A stretch of 5,666 nt of DNA. Origin: CAZUNB01 sp044227985. GTDB lineage: Bacteria > Patescibacteriota > Saccharimonadia > Saccharimonadales > JAGPDM01. The stretch lies in the NCBI GenBank assembly GCA_044227985.1, contig JBGAVT010000031.1, positions 1 through 5,666 of the forward strand. Direction: 5' to 3'. Below the pieces are notes generated by a model. It had not been told where the DNA came from. It saw only the letters and a program-made list of their open reading frames with translations, and did not search any database. Below are positions 1 through 5,666 of the stretch, piece after piece (position 1 is the stretch's first letter; each line of letters opens with the position of its first letter). The position numbers and the translations under genes are program-made.

Positions 1-48
1 GCTAGTATCTGTAGTTCGCTGCTCATCTTTTGGTTGTTCATCTTTCAT
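1..48 (-). CDS. N-terminal fragment of a hypothetical protein (runs off the window's left edge)
   Basis: An ATG at 48-46 overlaps the TGA of the upstream membrane-protein gene in an ATGA arrangement, and the frame stays open for 16 codons to the edge. The visible residues read MKDEQPKDEQRTTDTS: very hydrophilic, with KDEQ occurring twice. Nothing visible is a signal peptide or membrane segment, so the start of the protein is probably cytoplasmic. The 4-nt stop/start overlap suggests translational coupling and membership of the LCP-membrane protein operon. There is only a weak GGA-type Shine-Dalgarno upstream (inside the end of the preceding gene), as is usual for coupled genes. Function cannot be judged from 16 residues. 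Confidence 0.55.
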   Translation of the reverse strand, partial: MKDEQPKDEQRTTDTS

Positions 49-797
49 ATAGTGCCCGTCCATTTTGTTAATAATATTAGTAAGAATAAAATCCCAACTG
101 AAAAACTGGTCTGCTGCAACCAGAAACTGAGTTTTATCGACCCAGATCTATCTGCAACAACGATATTTCCAAAGAAATAGCCGAGTAAGCTAGCACTTAG
201 AACAATCTGAGGAACCAACAAAATATCACCGAGCGGATAGATGATATTCCACCACCAAGCCAGCCAACCAAGGACCAATAAGCAAAAAGCCCATAATTGC
301 GCCGTGACCTCGTTTGTCTCATCGCTTTTTCCAAAACTAGTTAGGAACAGCCGAGCAACACCATAGCCGAGTAACCATGTTAAACCAACTACCGCGATTC
401 CAGGAAGCCGAAAATCAATCGCAAGATACAATGCGGCCAAACCATATGCTTGCGCAAAACCTGCCTGAAAACGAACCCAAGCTGCATTGCTGCGTGGTTT
501 AATCAGAAATAACCAGACCCCATACAAGGTCGAGAAACTAGCCAAGTAGATGATGGGCTGCTCGACTAGTTGAGAAATGATACTAACGGTAGCTAAGCCA
601 ACCGCAATATCAGGAATATTTTTACGAAAATTTGCCCACCAATAGCTAGGCTGAACAGCAAACATGCGCCATTTACTGACCACAACGAGACCATACGCCA
701 CCAGACTGAGGTCAAACAGTACAAGGCCGATAATAAGAGCAAGATAGATTGCCTTGCCTACGAGCAAGGTTAGATTTTTCGAGCGTTTTTCGTCCAT
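45..797 (-). CDS. Polytopic, Trp-rich integral membrane protein of unknown function
   Basis: The 250-residue product is almost entirely hydrophobic, with about seven to eight predicted membrane segments by eye (roughly residues 14-40, 62-78, 81-99, 111-127, 131-153, 167-187, 190-214 and 228-246). A short charged N-terminus (MDEKRSK) is probably cytoplasmic. It is rich in tryptophan, including a WWW run at 181-183 and WW at 53-54. I see no transporter, protease or glycosyltransferase motif and do not recognise the family. The ATG at 797 is supported by an AAGGAG site 4 nt upstream. The gene lies 8 nt after the LCP gene and overlaps the next gene by 4 nt, so it is the middle gene of an operon. 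By context it may assist cell-envelope glycopolymer assembly, for example as a membrane partner of the LCP enzyme, but that is inference only. Confidence 0.85.
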   Translation of the reverse strand: MDEKRSKNLTLLVGKAIYLALIIGLVLFDLSLVAYGLVVVSKWRMFAVQPSYWWANFRKNIPDIAVGLATVSIISQLVEQPIIYLASFSTLYGVWLFLIKPRSNAAWVRFQAGFAQAYGLAALYLAIDFRLPGIAVVGLTWLLGYGVARLFLTSFGKSDETNEVTAQLWAFCLLVLGWLAWWWNIIYPLGDILLVPQIVLSASLLGYFFGNIVVADRSGSIKLSFWLQQTSFSVGILFLLILLTKWTGTI

Positions 798-801
798 TGC
801 A

Positions 802-807
802 CTCCTT
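802..807 (-). promoter_or_regulatory. Ribosome-binding site of the membrane-protein gene, overlapping the LCP stop codon
   Basis: On the minus strand AAGGAG lies 4 nt before the ATG at 797. Its first two bases are the last two of the LCP TAA stop (TAAGGAG). Ribosomes finishing the LCP protein therefore stop on top of this site, which favours coupled translation and fixes the start of the downstream gene. Confidence 0.75.
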
Positions 808-2299
808 ACTTAGGATTGTAATCACTACCAATAACAATGATTATATCAGCTTCAGGGTATTTGGCGGCTAATTCTTCATTTTTGCCAACAGTGGTTTTAA
901 ATCGACGCTTAAGATATTCCTGAGTTTTCTTCGTTTGTTTCTCATCATGTTTGATATGAACAATTTTAGTCTGACCACTGTTGTCGCCCTCGACGTCGCC
1001 AATATCGGTTATGTTATAGCCATAAGACTTCAGCAACTCACCGGTTTTTGTTGCCATACCAGGCGTCTGCGTGCCATTGAGCACCACCACTTTCGCAGCT
1101 TCCTGCTTGATAAATCCATCGATGAATAATTGTCGTGCGAATGCTTGAATCTCGCTAAAGTTACCAGCACCTAAGCGCGGCACTAGCACCGAAGCACCGC
1201 CAATGTTCTTATCAACAATCAGTTCCTCGGCATCTCCTTTACCTATAACTTCATTTTTAATCTTTGAATTATCGGTTTCACCACCAATCTCACTTAATTT
1301 AACTATTTCTCGTAGATTAAGATCCGTTTTGACGTGATCTCCAGTAGCACTAATCAGCTGATTTATCTTTCGTGGGCTTCTCAGTGTTTCAAGACTCAAT
1401 GCTTTATTTTTTAGACCAACTAAGGCTTGTTGCTGTCTCTGAGCCCGACCATAATCATCCCCACAGTTTCCCTTACGGCATCGTGCAAATTTTAGTGCGG
1501 TACGTCCATCAAGTTTTTGCGGACCAGCAGCAAGCCGGAATGGCTCGTATCCCGAAAGTCTTTTATCTGGAAATGATGGGTCGTATAGTGCTTTATCAAC
1601 ATCAACATCGATGCCACCAACTGCATCGACGGCGTCTTCAAAACCTTTGAAATCAGCCCGAACATAGTAGTGAATCGGTACACCAAGAACCTTTTCAACA
1701 GTTTTGGCAACCAAGGTTGGTCCGCCGCCACTTCGCGACTGCTCGCCAAGAAAATGAGCTGTATTGATTCGAGCTGAGTACTCACCTGGAATCGGAACGT
1801 ATAAATCACGTGGCACACTCAGCATCGCGACATCCTTACTAATCGGATCGATACTGACGACCATATTCACATCACTCAACTCACCGCCAGCGTGACCTTC
1901 ACCACCAATACCAATCAGCAGTATATTGACTCGACCATCGCCTTCACCGTTTAGTTCTGTTAAATCGAAACTATCACGAAGCGCCAAGGCGCGAATGTCG
2001 CCAGAACGATCGACTATTTTACCGCCAGCAATTAGCGCTCGTACACCAAGAAATCCAAAAACTAAAACAATCAACAGAATTGAAAGCTTGGTTGCAAGCC
2101 ATAGTTTCCGCAAAGGCGAGCGTCGTCGTTTAAACTTTCGTTGTCGACCATGCGTCGGAACATCCTGCTCAATTTCATGCAGTGCATCATCAAGCTCAGC
2201 CTGATCAATTCGATGTTTTCCGACTTCCTTTATCTCAACATCATCAAAGTCTGATGATTCCCTATCTAGCTTCCGATGCTGACGACGCTTAAATTCCAT
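806..2299 (-). CDS. LytR-CpsA-Psr (LCP) family glycopolymer transferase with LytR C-terminal domain
   Basis: The 497-residue protein has the full LCP layout. A charged cytoplasmic tail (1-65, ending in a K/R-rich stretch) precedes one membrane segment (about 67-91). The extracytoplasmic LCP catalytic domain spans about 124-298, and a LytR_C-type domain about 401-494. Diagnostic motifs are NILLIGIGGEGHAGG (125-139), SDVNMVVSID (142-151), SVPRDLYVPIPG (161-172), RINTAH (177-182), and the LDGRTALKFARCR stretch leading to DYGRAQRQQ (282-290). In the known family such enzymes move undecaprenyl-phosphate-linked glycopolymers onto peptidoglycan or related surface acceptors. Two features are unusual. 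Leu141 stands where firmicute homologues have Arg before T/S-D, and Cys274 and Cys279 flank the loop before the DYGR motif. It is the first gene of a minus-strand operon, and the ATG at 2299 lacks a Shine-Dalgarno but sits just after a TATAAT box. The family is secure; the exact polymer is unknown. Confidence 0.95.
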   Translation of the reverse strand: MEFKRRQHRKLDRESSDFDDVEIKEVGKHRIDQAELDDALHEIEQDVPTHGRQRKFKRRRSPLRKLWLATKLSILLIVLVFGFLGVRALIAGGKIVDRSGDIRALALRDSFDLTELNGEGDGRVNILLIGIGGEGHAGGELSDVNMVVSIDPISKDVAMLSVPRDLYVPIPGEYSARINTAHFLGEQSRSGGGPTLVAKTVEKVLGVPIHYYVRADFKGFEDAVDAVGGIDVDVDKALYDPSFPDKRLSGYEPFRLAAGPQKLDGRTALKFARCRKGNCGDDYGRAQRQQQALVGLKNKALSLETLRSPRKINQLISATGDHVKTDLNLREIVKLSEIGGETDNSKIKNEVIGKGDAEELIVDKNIGGASVLVPRLGAGNFSEIQAFARQLFIDGFIKQEAAKVVVLNGTQTPGMATKTGELLKSYGYNITDIGDVEGDNSGQTKIVHIKHDEKQTKKTQEYLKRRFKTTVGKNEELAAKYPEADIIIVIGSDYNPK

Positions 2300-2307
2300 A
2301 AGCAGTA

Positions 2308-2316
2308 ATTATAGCA
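2308..2316 (-). promoter_or_regulatory. Extended -10 promoter of the LCP operon, probably giving a leaderless mRNA
   Basis: The minus strand reads TGCTATAAT, a perfect TGnTATAAT extended -10 element. Its last T is 8 nt from the LCP ATG, so initiation at the usual distance would fall at or within about two bases of the start codon. No -35 resembling TTGACA is present 16-18 nt upstream (the region is a short GT run), which fits an extended -10 promoter. No Shine-Dalgarno lies between the box and the ATG. Confidence 0.65.
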
Positions 2317-2406
2317 CTTTTTGCCTAGCGCACACACACGTTTATGTTTCGGGCCACAACATATATCCGACAGTTTAATTAAACAAATATCTTGTCTAAG
2401 TTACAA

Positions 2407-3249
2407 TCAATTATCAAAATAATTTTTGTTTAGTGAAACTGCTAGCACGTATGTATTATCTTTAGTTATATTGGAGAAAGTTATTTGAATATCTGCAAAA
2501 TCCTTCTCTTCATAAAATGGAATACCAGACCCGATGGAAGAATATCCTTGAATGCGCTTCAAATCAGATAAATCTTCTGTTTTTCTCTCTGCAAAAGCCA
2601 CTTCCATGCTCATCCCATCCTTATCGAAATTAGTATCATCAGGTAAATCAGAAACTAAGTAATCTCTACCGAAATCCTGTACATTTAACTGTGAGTTTTT
2701 TTCGCTATGATGCGGGTCATAATAATCAGTCACAATACCTCTTAGCCCAAGGTCTTCAGGTCTTGTCGTCGACCAGCCTAAAGCTGTGATTTCATTCTCA
2801 TAGCTTAGTATTTTAAAACGAAAGTCTTCATTGAAACCATAAAATTTAGTAACTCTATAGTCGCATCGATGCGCGAACCCTTCTTTTACTTTCCAGTTAT
2901 TATCGCCCTCATAGCAGTTGTCATATACTGATGTACCGTAATATTTAAGGTTTGAGTATTTCTCTATTTGAAAAAACTCCGACTCAATATCTTTTTTTAT
3001 CTGATTTCGCCTAGTATTAATCTTGGGATTTTCTGGACTAGGTTGAGGCTTTAAATTGTATACATACCCATCGACACCACCAGCAAATAGGCTGGCAAAA
3101 AATAAATAAATACCTATACATACTAAAGAGATCACAGAGACGACAACTATGATAAGTTTTTTCGATTTTCTGTTGCTGCCTGATGTCTTTATCTTTTTTG
3201 ATTCAGCACTATTGTCATCATTTTTATTCTGTTGGATGTCCACATTCAC
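2407..3249 (-). CDS. Single-pass membrane protein with extracytoplasmic domain, unknown family, AT-rich gene
   Basis: The 280-residue product has a hydrophilic, Lys/Asn/Ser-rich N-tail (1-31) and one strong membrane segment (about 32-57). The remaining ~220 residues should lie outside the membrane, since the positive charges before the segment predict N-in topology. The outer part contains Cys112 and Cys129 (DNCYEG and HRCDYR), which could form a disulfide, and many Tyr, Asp and Phe residues. There is no recognisable enzymatic motif and I do not recognise the family. G+C is about 35% by hand count over 2401-3240, against about 45% in eight sampled lines of the LCP gene. The start is uncertain: GTG at 3249 or GTG at 3243, neither with a Shine-Dalgarno; the second lies 7 nt after a possible -10 box. 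Translation ends TGA-TTG-TAA, a double stop. The gene is divergent from lepB across a short spacer and in line with the LCP operon, which has its own promoter. Confidence 0.8.
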   Translation of the reverse strand: MNVDIQQNKNDDNSAESKKIKTSGSNRKSKKLIIVVVSVISLVCIGIYLFFASLFAGGVDGYVYNLKPQPSPENPKINTRRNQIKKDIESEFFQIEKYSNLKYYGTSVYDNCYEGDNNWKVKEGFAHRCDYRVTKFYGFNEDFRFKILSYENEITALGWSTTRPEDLGLRGIVTDYYDPHHSEKNSQLNVQDFGRDYLVSDLPDDTNFDKDGMSMEVAFAERKTEDLSDLKRIQGYSSIGSGIPFYEEKDFADIQITFSNITKDNTYVLAVSLNKNYFDN

Positions 3250-3250
3250 A

Positions 3251-3256
3251 AGAGTA
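3251..3256 (-). promoter_or_regulatory. Possible -10 box (TACTCT) of the AT-rich membrane-protein gene
   Basis: TACTCT on the minus strand ends 7 nt before the GTG at 3243, the same geometry as the boxes ahead of the LCP gene and lepB. It fits the loose TANNNT pattern but is a poor match to TATAAT, and no good -35 is visible. If real, it would make the 3243 GTG the true start and remove two residues (MN) from the longer reading. Confidence 0.3.
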
Positions 3257-3318
3257 ACAAAAACAGCAATTTCTTACACTTCTTTTTATTAGTACTTTTT
3301 GTTTGCTAGACATAGGTC

Positions 3319-3324
3319 TATACT
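3319..3324 (+). promoter_or_regulatory. -10 box (TATACT) of lepB, probably giving a leaderless mRNA
   Basis: TATACT matches the -10 consensus at five of six positions and ends 7 nt before the lepB ATG at 3332, placing the expected transcription start at about the A of the ATG. Candidate -35 sequences are weak: a T-rich TTTTTG at 3296-3301 with 17-nt spacing, or TTGTTT at 3299-3304 with only 14 nt. An AGG at 3325-3327 is the only Shine-Dalgarno-like match and would be largely untranscribed. Confidence 0.5.
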
Positions 3325-3331
3325 AGGCTTC

Positions 3332-3919
3332 ATGGAAAATAAAAATCAACACAGCACAAAGCAGACGCTCAAGACTGCCTGGTCGTTCATTTCTTTCATC
3401 TTAACTGTAGTGGTTATGGTTAGTGTGATTATGCTATTTGTCATGCAGAGCTACGATGTCGATGGAACGAGCATGGAACCAACGCTTGAGCCAGCTGATC
3501 GATTAATAATTTCAAAAGTCGGACACAGTATGGCGCTATTAAAAAATGAGAAATTTGTTCCGGATCGTGGCGATATAATCGTATTCCATAATCCACAGGA
3601 AAGTCCACCTCGCTTAATCAAGCGTGTCGTCGGCCTGCCAGGCGACCGAGTTGTTTTACGAAACGGCCGCTTCACCGTTTATCCAAAAAATGGTAAAGAA
3701 AGTATTCAATTTGAAAAAGAGTATGATCTCAAATTAGCTTTTGCCGAAGGAGAAATCGACGAAGTAGTCCAAGATGGATTTTTATTCGTCAGTGGCGACA
3801 ACCGTAATCCTGGCGGCTCACTCGATTCACGCAATAGTCTCGGCCAAGTTCCTACTACTGATGTGATCGGTACACTCGTCTTTCGGCTCTTCCCCCTCAA
3901 TGAATCTCGCACGTTTTAA
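3332..3919 (+). CDS. lepB: Signal peptidase I (type I leader peptidase)
   Basis: The 195-residue membrane-anchored serine protease cleaves signal peptides from exported proteins on the outer face of the membrane. One N-terminal membrane segment (about 15-39) is followed by the catalytic domain. The nucleophile Ser47 lies in DGTSMEPTL, and the general-base Lys97 lies in RLIKRVVGLPGDRV. The late conserved box is visible as GDNR (155-158) followed by DSR (165-167) and GQVP (171-174). The length is typical of the short, single-membrane-anchor bacterial form. I chose the ATG at 3332. A TTG at 3299 would add 11 residues but would run through the -10 box, and the extension adds no family motif. It is the only plus-strand gene here, divergent from the AT-rich membrane-protein gene and convergent with parB, so it is probably monocistronic. 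Confidence 0.95.
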   Translation: MENKNQHSTKQTLKTAWSFISFILTVVVMVSVIMLFVMQSYDVDGTSMEPTLEPADRLIISKVGHSMALLKNEKFVPDRGDIIVFHNPQESPPRLIKRVVGLPGDRVVLRNGRFTVYPKNGKESIQFEKEYDLKLAFAEGEIDEVVQDGFLFVSGDNRNPGGSLDSRNSLGQVPTTDVIGTLVFRLFPLNESRTF

Positions 3920-4013
3920 TTTATTCTGACTTAGATATTGAATTTCAAATTTTATCGCAAGGTTCAGTAATAGATGATTCTATACAAATAAGAAACAATT
4001 AATTTATTAATAT
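3920..4013. other. Convergent lepB/parB intergenic gap without a clear terminator
   Basis: This AT-rich 94-bp spacer separates two converging genes, where intrinsic terminators are expected. The best inverted repeat is ATAGA/TCTAT (3970-3974 and 3979-3983), a 5-bp A/T-rich stem extended by GTA/AC around a bulge. Another is TTGAA/TTCAA around a single base (3938-3948). Neither is GC-rich or followed by a T-run on either strand, so termination here is either Rho-dependent or by a weak structure. Confidence 0.4.
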
Positions 4014-4868
4014 TTAGAGTAGTTGTTGGAGGATTGAATCTAGTTCTTCCTCATCGTCAACCTCAATCACAAGCTTCGTAGACTTAGCCAAATTTTTGAT
4101 CCGAACCTTAACATGCTTCGAAGCTTTACCAAGCTTTTTCTCAAGTGCGCTAGTTTTATCGGTGCTAATTGCTAATCGTCGCATTGCCCGTTCGGTGCCA
4201 ATACCATCTTCTTTAAACTTTTTAACAAAGTTTTCAGTCTGGCGTACACTCCACTGATTTTCAGTTATCAGATCAAGGAGCTCGTTTTGCTTATCTCCGT
4301 CTTTGACTGACAAAATCTGTCGAGCATGACCCTCACTTATCTCATTATCATTTAATGCCTTCTTAGCGCTCTCTGGCAGCTTGAGCAGACGAATAATGTT
4401 GGTAACACTGCGATCGCTTCGTCCTACTTGCTCAGCAATCTTGACGTGCGTCAGCGAGAATTCATTAGCTAACTGCTGATACGCCTGTGCAAGTTCAAGC
4501 ACGTTAAGGTCCTCACGTTGAACGTTTTCAATCAATGCTAACTCTAGCTGTTGTTGCTCTTTGGCGGTACGAACGATTGATGGAATCGTTTTCTCCTTAA
4601 GCATTTGGAATGCGCGCAGACGTCGCTCGCCGGCAATAACCTGGTATGAATTGTCATCAACTTTCAATAGGACGATTGGTTGGAGCAGTCCATGTTGATC
4701 AATACTATTTGCTAGATCTTTAATACGAAGATCATCAAACTCTCGTCGTGGTTGGTAGGGATTAGCTACAATCTCCGAAACTGCAATTTCTTGAATCGAT
4801 TTTTCATCAACTTGTTGTTGCGGAATCAAACTATCAAAACCACGACCTAATCCTATTTCTCGAGCCAT
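4014..4868 (-). CDS. parB: ParB/Spo0J chromosome partitioning CTPase, parS-binding clamp protein
   Basis: From the ATG at 4868 the product is 284 residues, normal for chromosomal ParB. Its N-terminal GLGRGFDSLIP (6-16) is the ParA-contact motif. The CTP-binding core follows, with NPYQPR (36-41), GERRLR (80-85) and ENVQRE (114-119). A helix-turn-helix that reads parS lies around 139-164 (LTHVKIAEQVGRSDRSV onward). The C-terminal dimerisation domain is at about 252-284, ending in an acidic stretch and LQQLL. In the known system ParB loads at parS, slides as a CTP-dependent clamp and stimulates ParA so that the origin region is segregated. A GTG three bases upstream (4871) is in frame, but it is only 1 nt from the Shine-Dalgarno, so the ATG is preferred. 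The gene follows parA by 14 nt in one operon. All key CTP and DNA-binding motifs appear intact. Confidence 0.95.
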   Translation of the reverse strand: MAREIGLGRGFDSLIPQQQVDEKSIQEIAVSEIVANPYQPRREFDDLRIKDLANSIDQHGLLQPIVLLKVDDNSYQVIAGERRLRAFQMLKEKTIPSIVRTAKEQQQLELALIENVQREDLNVLELAQAYQQLANEFSLTHVKIAEQVGRSDRSVTNIIRLLKLPESAKKALNDNEISEGHARQILSVKDGDKQNELLDLITENQWSVRQTENFVKKFKEDGIGTERAMRRLAISTDKTSALEKKLGKASKHVKVRIKNLAKSTKLVIEVDDEEELDSILQQLL

Positions 4869-4872
4869 CACC

Positions 4873-4879
4873 CCTCCTT
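4873..4879 (-). promoter_or_regulatory. Strong ribosome-binding site of parB
   Basis: AAGGAGG on the minus strand lies in the short parA-parB spacer, 4 nt before the ATG at 4868. It is nearly the full anti-Shine-Dalgarno complement. It decides the start, because the alternative GTG at 4871 would be only 1 nt away. Confidence 0.75.
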
Positions 4880-4882
4880 TAT

Positions 4883-5666
4883 CTATCGTATTGTAGCATC
4901 TTTTGCTGACAGCGAATCAACTCGCTTATCCATTTCCCGAGCAAATTTTTTATACGCTTTAGCACCTTTACTCCACTTATCATGAGCTTGAATTGGTTTA
5001 CCGTAGCTCGGTGCTTCAGCTAAACGGATATTACGAGGAATCATGGTTTCAAAAACTTTACCAGGGAAATGCTTCTGAACTTCGCCGACAACTTGATCAG
5101 ACAATGTCGTACGTGAATCATACATCGTCATCAAGATACCAAGTAGGTTCAAATTTTTGTTAAGCTGCGACTTGACCCGCTGCATAGTGCCGAGAAGATT
5201 TCCGAGCCCTTCAAGGGCATAATATTCAGCTTGTACTGGAATAATTACATGATCGGCCGCAGTTAATGCGTTAAGCGTCAACAATCCAAGACTCGGCGGA
5301 CTATCAATCAGAATATAATCAAAGGCAAACCTAGGTAGCAACTCGGCCAACCTGTGTTCACGACGCTCTAGGCCAACTAACTCAACCTCAGCTGCCGCCA
5401 GCTCAGGAACGGCTGGCATGACAGCAATACCGTGCGGTGTACGAATAACTGCCTTAGCCGCATAGCTCGGATCAAATAAAACGTGGTATGTTCCAGCAAC
5501 AATGGCTGATTTATCAACGCCAAGACCACTAGTCGTGTTTGCCTGTGGGTCAAGGTCAACCACTAAGACACTTTTGCCCTGTGACACTAAACTACTGGCA
5601 AGATTTATAGAGGTAGTTGTCTTACCAACACCACCTTTTTGATTGGAAATAGCAATAATAACTGGT
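4883..5666 (-). CDS. parA: ParA/Soj chromosome partitioning ATPase (5' end beyond the window)
   Basis: The frame is open from the right edge to the TAG at 4885-4883, giving 260 complete visible codons. The first visible residues, PVIIAISNQKGGVGKTTTS, contain the deviant Walker A box (KGGVGKTT, visible residues 10-17). They match the usual extreme N-terminus, so only a few residues should be missing. Other landmarks are DLDPQAN (37-43), Walker B in YILIDSPPSLG (Asp121), PVQAEYYALEGL (143-154) and IPRNIRLAEAPSYG (209-222), which holds the Arg used for non-specific DNA binding in Soj. The ATP-bound dimer coats the nucleoid and ParB triggers its release, moving the origin region. The GTG at 5587 is an internal codon, not the start, because starting there would remove Walker A. 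It is the first visible gene of parAB; its promoter is outside the window. Confidence 0.95.
   Translation of the reverse strand, partial: PVIIAISNQKGGVGKTTTSINLASSLVSQGKSVLVVDLDPQANTTSGLGVDKSAIVAGTYHVLFDPSYAAKAVIRTPHGIAVMPAVPELAAAEVELVGLERREHRLAELLPRFAFDYILIDSPPSLGLLTLNALTAADHVIIPVQAEYYALEGLGNLLGTMQRVKSQLNKNLNLLGILMTMYDSRTTLSDQVVGEVQKHFPGKVFETMIPRNIRLAEAPSYGKPIQAHDKWSKGAKAYKKFAREMDKRVDSLSAKDATIR

Noticed and set aside
935..2204. Open frames within the LCP gene on both strands (935-1129, 1372-1650, 1492-1818, 1926-2204)
   Set aside because: They lie wholly inside a well-supported LCP coding region, have no start signals and give low-complexity or atypical translations.
2329..2340. Short CA/GT repeat just upstream of the LCP promoter
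   Set aside because: Only about four dinucleotide units. This is too short to claim phase variation, although its position in the -35 region was noted.
2345..2360. parS-like sequence TGTTTCGGGCCACAAC in the intergenic gap upstream of the LCP gene
   Set aside because: Its left six bases match the parS consensus, but only 9 of 16 match overall and the right half is poor. ParB sites usually tolerate only a few mismatches.
2343..2384. Inverted repeat TATGTT/AACATA (2343-2348, 2358-2363) and palindrome GTTTAATTAAAC (2373-2384) as a terminator or operator
   Set aside because: The hairpin has a 6-bp AT-rich stem and 9-nt loop with no T-tract on either side, and the palindrome is wholly A/T-centred with no loop. 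Both are plausible by chance in AT-rich spacer DNA.
2433..2439. GTGAAAC, a parS half-site
   Set aside because: It lies inside the coding region of the AT-rich gene and the other half matches only 3 of 8 bases, so it is a chance half-site.
3299..3331. Upstream TTG start for lepB adding 11 residues
   Set aside because: No ribosome-binding site supports it, the added residues precede the normal N-terminus of the family, and the interval contains the TATACT box next to the ATG at 3332.
3451..3912. Minus-strand open frames within lepB (3451-3675, 3706-3912)
   Set aside because: They are antisense shadows of lepB with no recognisable protein features and no ribosome-binding sites.
5377..5587. GTG at 5587 as parA start, and the 60-codon frame at 5377-5559
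   Set aside because: The GTG is internal, since the parA frame continues to the window edge through the Walker A motif. The short frame is a shadow of parA.

Overview
The window looks like ordinary chromosome from a small-genome bacterium of the candidate phyla radiation, with Saccharibacteria (TM7)-like as my best guess. The reasons are the form of the LytR-CpsA-Psr (LCP) protein (glycine/histidine-rich first motif, L-S-D in place of the usual R-T/S-D), the companion proteins of unknown family, and chromosomal ParAB beside envelope genes. This placement rests on family resemblance read by eye, not on a search. All long frames are open with TGA read as stop, so the standard bacterial code fits, which argues against the UGA-glycine lineages. 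No mobile element, CRISPR array, tRNA or rRNA was seen.

Layout. Right end (4014-5666, minus): parA (its start lies beyond the window) followed 14 nt later by parB, the chromosome segregation ATPase and its CTP-dependent DNA clamp. Middle (3332-3919, plus): lepB, signal peptidase I, convergent with parB and divergent from the next gene. Then 2407-3249 (minus): a single-pass membrane protein of unrecognised family with an extracytoplasmic domain; it is clearly more AT-rich than its neighbours. Left half (minus): an LCP glycopolymer transferase (806-2299), a Trp-rich polytopic membrane protein (45-797) whose ribosome-binding site overlaps the LCP stop codon, and the first 16 codons of a third gene that overlaps it by ATGA. 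These last three form one tightly packed operon.

How they fit together. Apart from parAB the visible genes concern the cell envelope: LepB releases exported proteins, the LCP protein probably attaches glycopolymers to the wall, and the two unknowns sit in the membrane. A regulatory pattern runs through the window. Genes that begin transcription units (LCP, lepB, possibly the AT-rich gene) have a -10-like hexamer ending 7-8 nt before the start codon and no good Shine-Dalgarno, which implies leaderless mRNAs. Genes inside operons (parB and the membrane protein) have strong AAGGAG-type sites. I found no convincing previously undescribed multi-gene system; the unknown membrane proteins and the leaderless pattern are the most worthwhile leads.
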